A stretch of 64,000 nucleotides of DNA from Microbacterium lacus. GTDB taxonomy: Bacteria; Actinomycetota; Actinomycetes; Actinomycetales; Microbacteriaceae. The notes under the pieces are model-generated. The model did no database searches, was not told the origin of the DNA, and worked only from the letters and a program-made list of their open reading frames with translations. Shown in pieces: positions 51,019 through 61,227 of this stretch. The DNA lies in contig NZ_NMUM01000030.1 of NCBI RefSeq assembly GCF_002812805.1, forward strand, positions 1 through 64,000. The letters are read 5' to 3'. Positions within the stretch are counted from its first letter, which is position 1. Each line of letters opens with the position of its first letter. The position numbers and the translations under genes were made by a program.

Positions 51019-52595
51019 GGATCCGGTTCCGCGTCCTCGGCAATACGCTCTCCCGACAGCCATGGCAGCTCGTCGGATTCATCTTCGGCGCCCTGTGGGC
51101 CGTCGGCGCCGTCGCGCTCATCGCGCTCGGTCTGTTCTTCGTCGGCACCCTCGGCCTGGAGGTGACGCGGCTCGTCCTCATCGCGGGCGGGAGCCTCCTG
51201 ACGCTCGGCTGGGTCCTCGCACCGGTCTTCGCGGCCGGTATCGACACGACGCTCGACCCGTCGCGTCTCGCGACGTTCCCCCTGACGACAACCCGGATGA
51301 TGGTCGCGCTGACCGCTGCCGGTGCGACCGGAATTCCCGGTCTAGCAACGATTCTGGGCGGTCTTGCGAGTCTCGTCGCCTGGTGGCGGTGGCCGATTGC
51401 GCTTGCGGCGGCGGTCGTCTGCGTGCCGCTCGGCATCCTGATCTGCGTTGTCGTCTCACGGACCTTCGCCTCGATCGCGGCCGGATTGACGGGTGGCCGG
51501 CGAATCCGCGAAATCGTGTGGATGCTGGCGTTCATCGTGCTCATCCTCGCGGGTCCGATCATCGCCGGAATCACGTCGCTTGTGCGGGCAGCGAGCGGCC
51601 CCTCCAACGACGTGACCGCCCTGACGGGTGTGCTCGAGACCGTGTCCTGGACACCTCTCGCGGCCGCGTGGTCGGCACCGGGCGATCTCGCATCCGGGGC
51701 GCCTCTCGTCGCCGGCGCTAAGCTGCTCATCGCGCTCGCGACCGTCGCGCTGTTGTGGTTCATCTGGCACCGGACCCTCTCGGCGTCCCTCATCGCGCCC
51801 CCCGCTCGGGGCGGCCGCAAGGTCGCCGCCGGAAAGATCGGATGGTTCGGCCGCTTGCCCACCGGCGGCACCGGCGCGAGCTGGGCACGCTCGCTGACCT
51901 ACTGGATCCACGATCCGCGCTACCTCCGTCAGCTCATCACCGTTCCGCTCGTGCCCGTGCTCGTGATGTTCTGGGCTCGAGGCGATGCGACGAACACCTT
52001 CATCGCATTCAGCGCCACCTTCGTCGCCTTCGTCCTCGGGATCGTGCCGTATGCGGATGTGTCCTACGACGGCAGCGCCTTCGGCACGATCGTCGCGACG
52101 GGTGTTCGCGGTCGTCAGGACCGTCTCGGCCGGATGCTCGCGGCCGCGACCGTCGGGCTTCCGCTGGTGATCCTCACCGCTGTGGTCACACTCGCGATCA
52201 CCGGCGATTGGCATTTGGCGCCCGCGATCATCGGTTCGGCGATCGGCATGCTGCTGACGGCATACGGCGTGTGTGCGGTGAGTTCGGCCTACCTGCTCGT
52301 GCCCGTGCCCGCGGCGGGCGACAATCCCTTCAAGCGCGTGCCCGGAGCGACGTTCTCGATCTTCCTCGGCTTCCTGGCCGTCTGGATTCTCGCCGCGGTG
52401 CTCGCATCGCCCGAGATCATCCTGGCGATCATGGCCGCCGTGACGGGTGATGTGCTCTTCAGCTGGCTCGCCCTGGCCGTCGGCGTGGTGCTCGGCGTTG
52501 TGTTCTTCGTCCTCGGCGTGGGGATCGGCGGTCGGGTCTTCGACCGCACGGCGCCGAGCCTGCTGCAGCGCGTGCGGGCGACCGCCGGCAGCTAG
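51000..52595 (+). CDS. ABC transporter permease, 12-helix type
   Basis: About 531 residues with roughly 12 hydrophobic helices and no soluble domain, the layout of ABC-2-like exporter permeases. GTG 51000 lies within the end of the ATPase gene (19-bp overlap), which couples their translation. No substrate clue is visible. It is convergent with the holin-like gene with 16 bp between. Confidence 0.82.
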   Translation: MVATLLRIRFRVLGNTLSRQPWQLVGFIFGALWAVGAVALIALGLFFVGTLGLEVTRLVLIAGGSLLTLGWVLAPVFAAGIDTTLDPSRLATFPLTTTRMMVALTAAGATGIPGLATILGGLASLVAWWRWPIALAAAVVCVPLGILICVVVSRTFASIAAGLTGGRRIREIVWMLAFIVLILAGPIIAGITSLVRAASGPSNDVTALTGVLETVSWTPLAAAWSAPGDLASGAPLVAGAKLLIALATVALLWFIWHRTLSASLIAPPARGGRKVAAGKIGWFGRLPTGGTGASWARSLTYWIHDPRYLRQLITVPLVPVLVMFWARGDATNTFIAFSATFVAFVLGIVPYADVSYDGSAFGTIVATGVRGRQDRLGRMLAAATVGLPLVILTAVVTLAITGDWHLAPAIIGSAIGMLLTAYGVCAVSSAYLLVPVPAAGDNPFKRVPGATFSIFLGFLAVWILAAVLASPEIILAIMAAVTGDVLFSWLALAVGVVLGVVFFVLGVGIGGRVFDRTAPSLLQRVRATAGS

Positions 52596-52611
52596 ATCCC
52601 GAAGAGCGACC

Positions 52612-53019
52612 TCAGGGGCGGGACTCGCGGGCCTCTACGATCTTCTTCTTGAGGAAGATCATGGGCAGGAACATGGTCGCAAGGGCCGTGATCAGCCACA
52701 CGATGACGGGGCCTAGAACCCACGCGACAGCATCCGTGATGCGCAGGCCTCCGATCGGCAACAGCACGACGACGAGCAGCGCCACGAACGTCGAAACGAT
52801 ACCGATGCCGCCGAGCAGCGCGGGCGCATAGCGGCGGGCCATCTTGGCGATCCAGGGCGCGAGCACGCTCTGCAGCACCGCGAAGATCAGCACGCAGATC
52901 ACGAATCCCCACCACTCGTTCCACTGGATCTGAAAACCCGGCAGCAGCCAGTCGGCGACGAGCAGCCCGAGAGCTGCGGACAGAACGAAGATGAGGCTGC
53001 GGATGACGAAAGCGATCAC
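52612..53019 (-). CDS. Phage-holin-4 family membrane protein
   Basis: 135 residues with four helices and the family pattern ADWLLPGFQ, then VCVLIFAVLQSVLAPWI (split around two helices) and a basic end LKKKIVEARESRP. The family is widespread in bacteria outside phages with unknown function. GTG 53019 has TATGGT exactly six bases upstream (leaderless type). Confidence 0.75.
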   Translation of the reverse strand: MIAFVIRSLIFVLSAALGLLVADWLLPGFQIQWNEWWGFVICVLIFAVLQSVLAPWIAKMARRYAPALLGGIGIVSTFVALLVVVLLPIGGLRITDAVAWVLGPVIVWLITALATMFLPMIFLKKKIVEARESRP

Positions 53020-53065
53020 GTGGTGACCATATCGCGCCCGGGCCACCGCCATCCGCTGCCGTCCG

Positions 53066-53130
53066 GTGCTCCGCTGTCGCATATCGACGTTTACCGGGCC
53101 GCCCGAGGTCGATATACGACAGCGGAGCAC
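53066..53130. repeat. Palindromic repeat, copy 1 (3' side of the DUF559 gene)
   Basis: Arms GTGCTCCGCTGTCGCATATC(GAC) at 53066-53088 and the reverse complement at 53108-53130 differ at one of 23 positions, with a 19-nt loop. The stop of the DUF559 gene follows one base later. A second copy with the same core (CTCCGCTGTCG...CGACAGCGGAG) lies on the other side of that gene. Confidence 0.85.
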
Positions 53131-53131
53131 C

Positions 53132-54100
53132 TTAGGAACGCTGGGCCAGCGCCGCGCATACGCGGGTGATGAGTTCGGTCGGCTGCGCGAACAGCATGGT
53201 TCGGCTCACGCGGATCACACGCCAGCCCGCGGCCTGGAGGGCATCGTGCTTGGCGAGGTCCCGGTTCCACGTCGCCACGTCGGTGCGGTGGTGATCCCCC
53301 TCATACTCGATCGCGATCTTCAATTCGGGATAGGCCAGGTCGACGCATCCGATAAACAATCCGTTCTTGTCATAGGCGTCGTAGTCGAGGACCGGCTCTG
53401 GTAACCCCGCGTCGCAGATCGTGAGACGTGTCCATGACTCGGGCCGAGACGCAGCACCTGTTCTGAGGAGAGGAAGGGCCGCGCGTAACGCCGGTCCGCC
53501 CACCCGACGCCCGGCTCGCACAGCCTGCTCGAGTTGATGTCGGCTCGCCAGGGGCGGTGGCATCTCGCGTACCCAAGGCCCCGGCATCCGCTGCACACGG
53601 ATGAAGGAGTCACCCGCGGCGACGAGGTCGTACGGATGCCGCAACACAGCACCAAGCATCGCCCAGGTTGTGGCAGGGCTTGCGACGCGCAGCCCCGTAT
53701 CGGGGTGCACGACGACGCGTGTCTGGGTGCTCCGCGCCTGATGACCGCGTACACCCCTGGCTCGAGGCAGCCGGTGAGGGTGCAGAACGCCGACGTGCAG
53801 TTCCTCGGTGGCCCCGAATGGCACCGCCGCGCCCCACAGGATCGCAGCGCTGCCGTGGCTGAAGAACTCATCGGACGTCATCCGCTCCGCATATTCGGAC
53901 ATCGCGCGGACAATTCGCGCCCGATGGAGCTCGCCTTCGGTTACGACGTCCGGGAGTCTGAGTTCCCGGCGCGAGCGCACACCGTGGAACGGGCGCCGGA
54001 GGTCGGACCCGCGCAGCCTGCCTTCTCCGATTCCGTTTGCACGAGCGTCGGCGGTGCGGAAAGCAAGCGGCAGGTCGTCGGGGAGCGGGATGCGGGGCAT
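53132..54100 (-). CDS. DUF559 (Vsr-like endonuclease fold) protein
   Basis: About 322 residues. The C-terminal part (about 220-322) is a DUF559/very-short-patch-repair-like PD-(D/E)XK domain: GCVDLAYPELKIAIEYEGDH, then TDVATWNRDLAKHDALQAAGW and RVIRVS. The N-terminal part has a winged-helix-like segment (SHGSAAILWGAAVP) seen in AbiEi-type proteins. Such genes are common and solitary in actinobacteria with unknown function, possibly DNA repair or defence. ATG 54100 is one of several possible starts. Two palindrome copies bracket it. Confidence 0.75.
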   Translation of the reverse strand: MPRIPLPDDLPLAFRTADARANGIGEGRLRGSDLRRPFHGVRSRRELRLPDVVTEGELHRARIVRAMSEYAERMTSDEFFSHGSAAILWGAAVPFGATEELHVGVLHPHRLPRARGVRGHQARSTQTRVVVHPDTGLRVASPATTWAMLGAVLRHPYDLVAAGDSFIRVQRMPGPWVREMPPPLASRHQLEQAVRAGRRVGGPALRAALPLLRTGAASRPESWTRLTICDAGLPEPVLDYDAYDKNGLFIGCVDLAYPELKIAIEYEGDHHRTDVATWNRDLAKHDALQAAGWRVIRVSRTMLFAQPTELITRVCAALAQRS

Positions 54101-54197
54101 CGAGTCACTCTGTCGCCCGGGCAGCATCCGCAGCGCCGTCAACACCGCGACGGTGGAGTCCCGGGACCCAAGGGCCCCGGTGGAGGACGCAAGACGC

Positions 54198-54260
54198 CGC
54201 TCCGCTGTCGAACATCGACCTTCACGCGGCGCATCACGGTCGATTTGCGACAGCGGAGCG
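54198..54260. repeat. Palindromic repeat, copy 2 (5' side of the DUF559 gene)
   Basis: Arms CGCTCCGCTGTCGAACATCG(AC) and GTCGATTTGCGACAGCGGAG(CG) pair at 20 of 22 positions around a 19-nt loop. It shares the stem core and loop size with copy 1 but differs in the loop sequence. It lies between prfA and the DUF559 gene. Confidence 0.85.
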
Positions 54261-54279
54261 AGGTGGGAAGGGGCTAGCG

Positions 54280-55368
54280 TCAGGTGCCGAGAGAGGCCAG
54301 GCGCTCTTCCTCGTCCGCCGCGATGCAGGAGTCGATGACGGGGCCGAGGGCGCCGTCCATGACCTGGTCGAGGTTGTAGGCCTTGTAGCCCGTCCGGTGA
54401 TCCGCGATGCGGTTCTCGGGAAAGTTGTAGGTACGGATGCGCTCGGAGCGATCCATCCCGCGGATCTGCGACTTGCGGGCATCGGATGCCGCGGCCGCGA
54501 TCTCTTCCTGCTGCCGCGCGAGGATCCGGGCGCGAAGAACGCGCATGCCGGCCTCGCGGTTCTGCAGCTGCGACTTCTCGTTCTGCATCGACACCACGAT
54601 GCCCGTAGGCAGGTGCGTGATGCGGACCGCGGAGTCGGTTGTGTTGACGGACTGACCGCCGGGACCAGACGAGCGGAACACGTCGATCTTGAGGTCGTTC
54701 TGGTTGATCTCGACCTCGTCGGGCTCATCCACCTCGGGGAACACCAGCACGCCGGTCGTCGACGTGTGGATGCGACCCTGGGACTCGGTCGCCGGCACGC
54801 GCTGCACGCGGTGCACACCACCCTCGTATTTCAGGTGTGCCCAGACGCCCTGGGCGGGGTCGGCCGACGATCCCTTGATCGCGACCTGGACGTCCTTGTA
54901 CCCGCCGAGGTCGGACTCGGTGCGCTCGAGCAGCTCGGTCTTCCAGCCCTTCGAAGCGGCGTACTGGATGTACATCCGCAGCAGATCCGCCGCGAAGAGC
55001 GCGCTCTCCGCGCCGCCCTCACCGCCCTTGATCTCCATGATCACGTCGCGTGCGTCGTCGGGGTCGCGCGGAATCAGCAACCGCCGCAAGCGTTCCTGCG
55101 TCGCCTCGACGCGCTCCTCGAGCCCGGGCACCTCTTCGGCGAAGGCTGAATCCTCGCGCGCGAGTTCACGCGCGGCCGCGAGATCATCGGTCGCCGCGGT
55201 CCACGCGTCGTACGCGGCCACGATCCGGCTCAGCTCGGCGTAGCGTCGGTTGACGCGTTTCGCACGGCCAGCATCGGCGTGCACGGCGGGGTCGGAGAGT
55301 TCCTCCTGCACCCGCCGGTGCTCGTCGATCAGTCCGCGAACGGAGTCGAAAATCCCGGGGTCGGCCAC
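54280..55368 (-). CDS. prfA: Peptide chain release factor 1
   Basis: RF1 recognises UAA and UAG and triggers peptide release. 362 aa with the coiled N-terminal domain, the anticodon-like PAT in [16 protein letters not shown] and the GGQ in [14 protein letters not shown] whose Gln is methylated by PrmC. GTG 55368 follows the rho stop by 11 bp. rpmE, which lies between rho and prfA in mycobacteria, is absent here. Confidence 0.96.
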   Translation of the reverse strand: MADPGIFDSVRGLIDEHRRVQEELSDPAVHADAGRAKRVNRRYAELSRIVAAYDAWTAATDDLAAARELAREDSAFAEEVPGLEERVEATQERLRRLLIPRDPDDARDVIMEIKGGEGGAESALFAADLLRMYIQYAASKGWKTELLERTESDLGGYKDVQVAIKGSSADPAQGVWAHLKYEGGVHRVQRVPATESQGRIHTSTTGVLVFPEVDEPDEVEINQNDLKIDVFRSSGPGGQSVNTTDSAVRITHLPTGIVVSMQNEKSQLQNREAGMRVLRARILARQQEEIAAAASDARKSQIRGMDRSERIRTYNFPENRIADHRTGYKAYNLDQVMDGALGPVIDSCIAADEEERLASLGT

Positions 55369-55379
55369 GGCGGACCCGA

Positions 55380-57680
55380 TCAGCGGATGTTGTTGTCGTG
55401 CCCGTGGCTGCTGCCGTGCGCGCCCTGCGTGGGTGCCGGGATCGACTTCTGCATCTGCACGAGGAACTCGACGTTCGACTGCGTCTCTTTCAGCTTGCCG
55501 AGCACGACCTCGAGGGCCTGCTGCGGGTCGAGACCCGCGAGCGCACGACGCAGCTTCCACGTGATCTTGACCTCGTCGGCCGAGAGCAGCATCTCTTCAC
55601 GACGCGTGGAGGATGCGTTCACATCGACCGCCGGGAAGATGCGCTTGTCGGCGAGCTGACGGCTCAGGCGCAGTTCGCTGTTGCCCGTTCCCTTGAACTC
55701 TTCGAAGATGACCTCGTCCATCTTGGACCCGGTCTCGACGAGCGCGGTCGCGAGGATCGTGAGCGATCCGCCGTTCTCGATGTTGCGCGCGGCGCCGAAG
55801 AAGCGCTTGGGCGGATACAGAGCCGAAGCATCCACGCCACCGCTCAGCACGCGACCCGAGGTCGGCGCCGAGATGTTGTAGGCACGGCCGAGACGCGTGA
55901 TCGAGTCGAGCAGCACGACGACGTCGTGACCGAGCTCGACGAGACGTTTGGCGCGCTCGATGGCGAGTTCGGCAACCGTCGTGTGGTCTTCGGCGGGGCG
56001 GTCGAACGTCGAGGCGATGACCTCGCCGCGAACCGTCCGCTGCATGTCGGTGACCTCTTCCGGACGCTCGTCGACGAGAACGACCATGAGGTGAACCTCG
56101 GGGTTGTTCGTCGCGATCGCGTTGGCGATCTGCTGCAGCACGATCGTCTTGCCCGCCTTGGGGGGCGCGACGATGAGACCGCGCTGACCCTTGCCGATGG
56201 GCGCGACGAGATCGATGATCCGCTGCGTCAGCTTCTCGGGTGCCGTCTCGAGACGCAGGCGGTCCTGCGGGTAGAGCGGCGTGAGCTTGCCGAATTCGAC
56301 ACGGGTCGCGGCGTCTTCGACCGACAGGCCGTTGATCGCGTCGACCTTGACGAGGGCGTTGTACTTCTGACGCCCCTGGTGCTCGCCCTCGCGGGGCTGC
56401 TTGATCGCACCGACGACCGCGTCACCCTTGCGCAGGTTGTACTTCTTGACCTGGCCGAGCGAGACGTAGACGTCGCTCGGGCCGGGCAGGTAGCCGGACG
56501 TGCGCACGAACGCGTAGTTGTCGAGGACGTCGAGGATGCCGGCGATCGGGATGAGAACGTCATCGTCGCCGATCTCGGTCTCGAACTCGTCCATGGGCGT
56601 GCCGGGTGAACGCTTGGTGCGACCGCGGCCGCGGCCACGACCGCCCTGGCCGTTGTCGTCGTCGTCCACGGGGCCGTTGTTCTGGGCCTGCGCGTTCTGA
56701 CCACGCTGGTTCTGGTTGCCCTGGTTCTGGTTGCCCTGGGCATTCTGGCCGCGCTGGTTCTGGTTGCCCTGGGCATTCTGGCCGCCCTGGTTCTGGTTGC
56801 CCTGGGCGCTGTTCTGACCGCCCTGGTTCTGGTCGCCCTTGGCCTGACGGCCCTGGTTCTGGTTCGGGTTGCCCTGGTTCTGCTGGCCACCCTGGTCGCC
56901 CGAAGCGGCGGTGCCGTCCTGGCCATCCTGTGCGTCACGGCCACCGCGGCTGCGATTGCGGTTGCGGTTACGGCTCCGACGGCTGCCCGTCTGCTCGCCA
57001 CCGTCGGCATCGTTCTGGCCGCCATCGGTCTGGCCACCGTCGTTCTGGCCGCCGTCGTTCTGAGCGGTGTCGTTCTGGGCGCTCTCGGTGGACGACGCGG
57101 ATGCCTCGGCACCCTCGGCATCCGATCCCGCGGCTGCGGAATCGGCCGACGGCGCGACCGCCGGAGCCTCGTCGGTCGACGGGGTTGCGGTGGCCTCGGG
57201 CGCGTCGGCAACGGGGGCCGAGGCATCCGTCGTCGACAGCGCGGCGGCCGTGAGGGCCGCAGAAACCTGCGCCTCGACGTCGGCGTCCAGTGCCGACTGC
57301 GAGGTCTTCAGCGTGTGGCCGAGCTCTGCGGCCACGGCGATGACGCGCTTGGCGTCCACACCGAAATCGGCCGCGAGTTCGCGCACGCGCCGACGGTTCG
57401 AGACGCGCGCCGGCTTCGCAGCGCGCGAACGCTTCGAGGTGGGCGCCTCGTCCGGAGCGGATGCGTCGGCTTCGGCCGAACCCTGCTCGGGCGCCGCCTC
57501 GGCGGGCGCGCCATCCTGAGGCGCTGCGTCCTGAGGAGCTGCGTCCTGGGGCGCGGCGTCCTGGGTCGCGGCGTCCTGAGGCGCTGCCTCAGTGGTCTGT
57601 GCGCCCTCGGGCGCGGTGTCACCGGTCTGCTCACCCTGAATGGGGGTGGCGCCGGTCTGGATCTCGGAGATTGACTCCAC
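55380..57680 (-). CDS. rho: Transcription termination factor Rho with long disordered N-terminus
   Basis: Hexameric RNA helicase that ends transcription. The core (about 370-766) has the RNA-binding OB fold ([20 protein letters not shown]), P-loop [13 protein letters not shown], Walker [17 protein letters not shown] and R-finger region. The first about 370 residues are unusual: an acidic Ala/Pro/Gln/Asp repeat (30-60), a helical module like IF2_N (about 93-148), an acidic tract, an Arg/Asn tract, then an Asn/Gln/Gly tract with NQNQ and GQNAQ repeats (202-336). GTG 57680 has AAGGGAG upstream. A longer reading would overlap thrB. Confidence 0.95.
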   Translation of the reverse strand: MESISEIQTGATPIQGEQTGDTAPEGAQTTEAAPQDAATQDAAPQDAAPQDAAPQDGAPAEAAPEQGSAEADASAPDEAPTSKRSRAAKPARVSNRRRVRELAADFGVDAKRVIAVAAELGHTLKTSQSALDADVEAQVSAALTAAALSTTDASAPVADAPEATATPSTDEAPAVAPSADSAAAGSDAEGAEASASSTESAQNDTAQNDGGQNDGGQTDGGQNDADGGEQTGSRRSRNRNRNRSRGGRDAQDGQDGTAASGDQGGQQNQGNPNQNQGRQAKGDQNQGGQNSAQGNQNQGGQNAQGNQNQRGQNAQGNQNQGNQNQRGQNAQAQNNGPVDDDDNGQGGRGRGRGRTKRSPGTPMDEFETEIGDDDVLIPIAGILDVLDNYAFVRTSGYLPGPSDVYVSLGQVKKYNLRKGDAVVGAIKQPREGEHQGRQKYNALVKVDAINGLSVEDAATRVEFGKLTPLYPQDRLRLETAPEKLTQRIIDLVAPIGKGQRGLIVAPPKAGKTIVLQQIANAIATNNPEVHLMVVLVDERPEEVTDMQRTVRGEVIASTFDRPAEDHTTVAELAIERAKRLVELGHDVVVLLDSITRLGRAYNISAPTSGRVLSGGVDASALYPPKRFFGAARNIENGGSLTILATALVETGSKMDEVIFEEFKGTGNSELRLSRQLADKRIFPAVDVNASSTRREEMLLSADEVKITWKLRRALAGLDPQQALEVVLGKLKETQSNVEFLVQMQKSIPAPTQGAHGSSHGHDNNIR

Positions 57681-57711
57681 GAGTACTCCCTTGCACGTGT
57701 GAATGAACACG

Positions 57712-57785
57712 ACTGCATGCGATGTCGCCGCGGCGGACACCCGCCCACGCCGAAAGAATGGAGAAAGATTCGGGGGGCATGCAGT
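57712..57785 (-). promoter_or_regulatory. rho leader with inverted repeat and pyrimidine-rich tract
   Basis: In the 134-bp thrB-rho gap, ACTGCATGC and GCATGCAGT form a perfect 9-bp inverted repeat 56 bp apart. Between them the transcribed strand reads CGAATCTTTCTCCATTCTTT, unusually C/T-rich and G-poor for this genome, as expected of a Rho-binding site. This suits the known autoregulation of rho by its own leader; that link is inference. Confidence 0.4.
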
Positions 57786-57814
57786 GCTTCGCAGATTGCG
57801 ATCGGAGGCCAGAT

Positions 57815-58801
57815 TCACGCGGCCGAAAACGGCTGTGTGGCACCCTCCGTGTGTTCCCTCACTGTAGCACCTTTGAAGTCGACGGCCAGCATGAGGGCCT
57901 CCCACGCGGTGTCGGCCACGCGCGCCACGACGTCGGCCGCCTCGAGGCGTCGCCCCGGTCCGTCCGCAAGGACGAGGACGCTCGGACCCGCCCCCGAGAC
58001 GACCGCGGCGAATCCGGCGAGACGCAGGGCCCGCACGATCCGCAGCGTCTCGGGCATGGCTTCGGCGCGGTAGTCCTGGTGCAGACGATCCTCGGTCGCG
58101 GCGAGCAGCAGCTCGGGGCTCTGGGTCAGCGCGGCGATGAGCAGGGCCGACCGCGAGACGTTGAAGACCGCATCCTCGCGCGGTACGTTCAGCGGCTGCA
58201 GGCTGCGAGCAAGGGACGTGGACATCGTGAAGCCCGGGACGAACACCAGGGGTGCGACACCGCGGTGCACCAGCAGCTTTTTGTGCTGCGGTCCATCCGG
58301 CGCGATCCACGCGATCGTCAGGCCGCCGAAAAGCGCGGGCGCGACGTTGTCGGGGTGGCCCTCGAGCTCGGTGGCGAGCCGGAGCAGGTCGTCGTCAGAA
58401 ACGTCGACCCGTCCCTCCAGAAGCGAACGGGCGATGACGAGTCCGGAGACGACGGCGGCACCGGACGACCCCATACCGCGACCGTGCGGGATCGTGTTGT
58501 GTGCTTCGAGCCGCAGGCCCGGCATCTGCTGCCCGAACGCGTCGAACGCGTACTGGATCGAGCGGACCACCAGATTTGAGGCATCCCGCGCGACGTCTTC
58601 CGCGCCCTCGCCCTCGACGAGGACCTCGAGGCCGGGCTCGGGCAGCACGTTCTCAGGAAGTACGGTCACCACGATCTCGTCGTAGACGCTCAGCGCCAGC
58701 CCGAGTGTGTCGAATCCGGGGCCGAGGTTCGCGCTCGTCGCGGGAACACGCACCACGAAGGTCCGCGGGGCTGCATCGGTAGCCCGAAGGGCTGTGTTCA
58801 C
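57815..58801 (-). CDS. thrB: Homoserine kinase
   Basis: A 328-aa GHMP kinase phosphorylating homoserine in threonine synthesis. N-terminal [22 protein letters not shown] loop [17 protein letters not shown] and C-terminal [15 protein letters not shown] are the three GHMP motifs. GTG start 13 bp after the thrC stop, with GGGGCAAC upstream. Third of the hom-thrC-thrB set. Confidence 0.94.
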   Translation of the reverse strand: MNTALRATDAAPRTFVVRVPATSANLGPGFDTLGLALSVYDEIVVTVLPENVLPEPGLEVLVEGEGAEDVARDASNLVVRSIQYAFDAFGQQMPGLRLEAHNTIPHGRGMGSSGAAVVSGLVIARSLLEGRVDVSDDDLLRLATELEGHPDNVAPALFGGLTIAWIAPDGPQHKKLLVHRGVAPLVFVPGFTMSTSLARSLQPLNVPREDAVFNVSRSALLIAALTQSPELLLAATEDRLHQDYRAEAMPETLRIVRALRLAGFAAVVSGAGPSVLVLADGPGRRLEAADVVARVADTAWEALMLAVDFKGATVREHTEGATQPFSAA

Positions 58802-58814
58802 GCGGTTGCCCCAC

Positions 58815-59900
58815 TCACGCGACGGGCTCGGCGACGAGGTCGAGCACGGAAGCGACTTCGGATGTCTCGGCATCGACCACGATCGGCTCCACCTGCGAGC
58901 CGTCAGCGCGACGAAGCGCCCACTGGGGGTCCTTGAGTCCGTGACCGGTGACCGTGAGCACGACGCGCGCGCCCTTCGGGATCACACCGGCCTCGACCCG
59001 GTCGAGCAGACCCGCGACGCTGATCGCCGAGGCGGGCTCGACGAAGATGCCGACCTCGCCCGAGAGCAACTTCTGGGCTGCGAGGATGCGGTCGTCGTCG
59101 ATCGCGCCGAACCATCCGTCGCTCGCCTCGCGCGCCTCGAGTGCCAGCTCCCACGAGGCGGGGTTGCCGATGCGGATCGCGCTCGCGATGGTCTCGGGGT
59201 GGCGGACGACCTCACCGCGCACGAGCGGGGCGCTGCCCGCGGCCTGGAACCCGAACATGCGGGGCAGGCGCGTCGCGACACCGCGGTCGACCTCTTCGCG
59301 ATAGCCGCGCGAGTAGGCCGTGTAGTTGCCGGCGTTGCCGACCGGGATGAGGTGGAAGTCCGGAGCGTCGCCGAGCTGCTCGACGACCTCGTAGGCGGCC
59401 GTCTTCTGACCCTCGATGCGGTCGGGGTTGACCGAGTTGACCAGGTGCACGGGATAGTTGTCGGCGAGCTCGCGCGCGATCTCGAGGCAGTCGTCGAAGT
59501 TTCCGCGGATCTGGATGAGCTTGCCGTTGTGCGCGACGGCCTGGCTGAGCTTGCCCATGGCGATCTTGCCCTCGGGCACCAGCACGGCCGCGGTGATGCC
59601 GGCGTGCGCGGCGTAGGCCGCAGCCGAGGCCGAGGTGTTACCTGTCGACGCGCAGATGACGGCCTTCGCCCCGTGCTCGACGGCTCGAGAGAGCGCGACG
59701 GTCATGCCGCGGTCCTTGAAGGATCCCGTCGGGTTCATGCCCTCGAACTTGACCCAGACATCCGTGCCCGTCATGCGCGAGAGTGCCGGAGCGGGCAGCA
59801 GCGGCGTGCCGCCTTCACCCAGGGTGACGACGGTCGACGCGTCAGTGACGCCCAGACGATCGGCGTATTCGCGGAGGACTCCGCGCCAGAGGTGTGCCAT
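58815..59900 (-). CDS. thrC: Threonine synthase
   Basis: A 361-aa PLP enzyme turning O-phosphohomoserine into threonine. PLP Lys in [11 protein letters not shown], phosphate loop in [14 protein letters not shown] and the substrate Ser/Thr region [17 protein letters not shown]. It directly follows hom (1-bp gap) and precedes thrB. Confidence 0.95.
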   Translation of the reverse strand: MAHLWRGVLREYADRLGVTDASTVVTLGEGGTPLLPAPALSRMTGTDVWVKFEGMNPTGSFKDRGMTVALSRAVEHGAKAVICASTGNTSASAAAYAAHAGITAAVLVPEGKIAMGKLSQAVAHNGKLIQIRGNFDDCLEIARELADNYPVHLVNSVNPDRIEGQKTAAYEVVEQLGDAPDFHLIPVGNAGNYTAYSRGYREEVDRGVATRLPRMFGFQAAGSAPLVRGEVVRHPETIASAIRIGNPASWELALEAREASDGWFGAIDDDRILAAQKLLSGEVGIFVEPASAISVAGLLDRVEAGVIPKGARVVLTVTGHGLKDPQWALRRADGSQVEPIVVDAETSEVASVLDLVAEPVA

Positions 59901-59901
59901 A

Positions 59902-61227
59902 TCAGTCTCCTTCTACCCGCAGAACCGAAACCACGCGCTCGACGACGCCGCTGGCGGCGAGTCGGGCGACGGTGTCGCTGAGGTCCTGCTCGAGTGCCTT
60001 GTGTGTGCCGATCACGATGCGTGCGATGCCGGGGCCACCATCCGGGTCCGCGACGACCGTCTGCTCGACGGTCGCGATGGAGACCCGTCCCTCGCTGAGG
60101 ATCCCGGCGACGGTGGCGAGCACGCCCGTCTCGTCGCTGACCTCGAGCGTGATCTGGTACCGCGTCGTGACGCGGCCGATCGGCAGGATGGGCAGGTTGG
60201 CGCGGGTGGACTCCCCCACCCCGACGCCGCCGGCGATGTGGTGGCGCGCTGCCGAGACGACATCGCCGAGAACGGCGGATGCTGTCTGCACTCCCCCGGC
60301 GCCCGCGCCGTAGAACATGAGGCTTCCTGCGGCTTCCGCCTCGACGAACACCGCGTTGTTGGCGCCGTGGACGCTCGCGAGCGGGTGCGTGCGGGGCACG
60401 AGTGCCGGGTAGACACGCACCGAGATCGCCTCAGCGGGTCCGGCGCCCGAGGCATCCTCGATCCGTTCGCATACGGCGAGGAGTTTGACGACGTATCCGG
60501 CGTGCCGCGCGGATTCGATCAGCGCGGCATCGACCGAGGTGATGCCCTCGCGGTGCACGGTGTCGAGCGGAACGCTGGTGTGGAACGCGAGGCTCGCGAG
60601 GATCGCGGCCTTCTGCGCGGCGTCGTACCCCTCGACGTCAGCCGTCGGATCGGCCTCGGCATAACCCAGGCGCTGCGCGTCGGCGAGAACCTCGGCGAAG
60701 TCTGCGCCCTCGGTGTCCATGCGATCGAGGATGTAGTTCGTGGTGCCGTTCACGATGCCCATGATGCGGCGCACGCGGTCACCCGCGAGGGAGTCGCGGA
60801 GCGGGCGAATGATGGGGATCGCGCCCGCGGCGGCGGCCTCGTAATAGACGGATGCTCCGACCTGGTCCGCCGCATCGTAGATCTCGGCGCCGTGGGTTGC
60901 GAGCAGCGCCTTGTTGGCCGTGACGACGTCCGCACCGGACGAGAGGGCGTGCAGGATCGACGTGCGGGCGGGCTCGAGCCCACCCATCAGCTCGATGACG
61001 ATGTCCGAGCCGACGATCAGCGACTCGGCATCCGTTGTGAAGAGCTCGCGCGGCAGGTCCACGTCGCGCGGGGCGTCGACATCGCGCACGGCGATGCCGG
61101 CCAGCTCGAGGCGCGCACCGGCCCGGTCGGCCAGTTCATCGCCGTGGCGCAGCAGCAACCCGGCGACCTGCGAGCCCACGGCTCCGGCGCCGAGCAGCGC
61201 AACGCGCAGGGTGCGGTAGTCGGTCAT
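59902..61227 (-). CDS. hom: Homoserine dehydrogenase
   Basis: A 441-aa NAD(P)H enzyme reducing aspartate semialdehyde to homoserine. Rossmann motif [15 protein letters not shown], catalytic-domain [11 protein letters not shown] and [19 protein letters not shown], and a C-terminal ACT domain (about 360-441, [20 protein letters not shown]) for feedback by threonine. Start overlaps the lysA stop by 4 bp, so lysine and threonine branches are co-expressed. Confidence 0.95.
   Translation of the reverse strand: MTDYRTLRVALLGAGAVGSQVAGLLLRHGDELADRAGARLELAGIAVRDVDAPRDVDLPRELFTTDAESLIVGSDIVIELMGGLEPARTSILHALSSGADVVTANKALLATHGAEIYDAADQVGASVYYEAAAAGAIPIIRPLRDSLAGDRVRRIMGIVNGTTNYILDRMDTEGADFAEVLADAQRLGYAEADPTADVEGYDAAQKAAILASLAFHTSVPLDTVHREGITSVDAALIESARHAGYVVKLLAVCERIEDASGAGPAEAISVRVYPALVPRTHPLASVHGANNAVFVEAEAAGSLMFYGAGAGGVQTASAVLGDVVSAARHHIAGGVGVGESTRANLPILPIGRVTTRYQITLEVSDETGVLATVAGILSEGRVSIATVEQTVVADPDGGPGIARIVIGTHKALEQDLSDTVARLAASGVVERVVSVLRVEGD

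Noticed and set aside
53132..54260. Complete REP/RAYT transposase unit
   Set aside because: The bracketed protein has no HUH/Y1 transposase motif; only the palindromes resemble such units, so this is kept as a hypothesis.
55380..58310. Longer Rho starting near 58310
   Set aside because: It would overlap most of thrB antiparallel in codon content and lacks a ribosome-binding site; AAGGGAG stands before GTG 57680.
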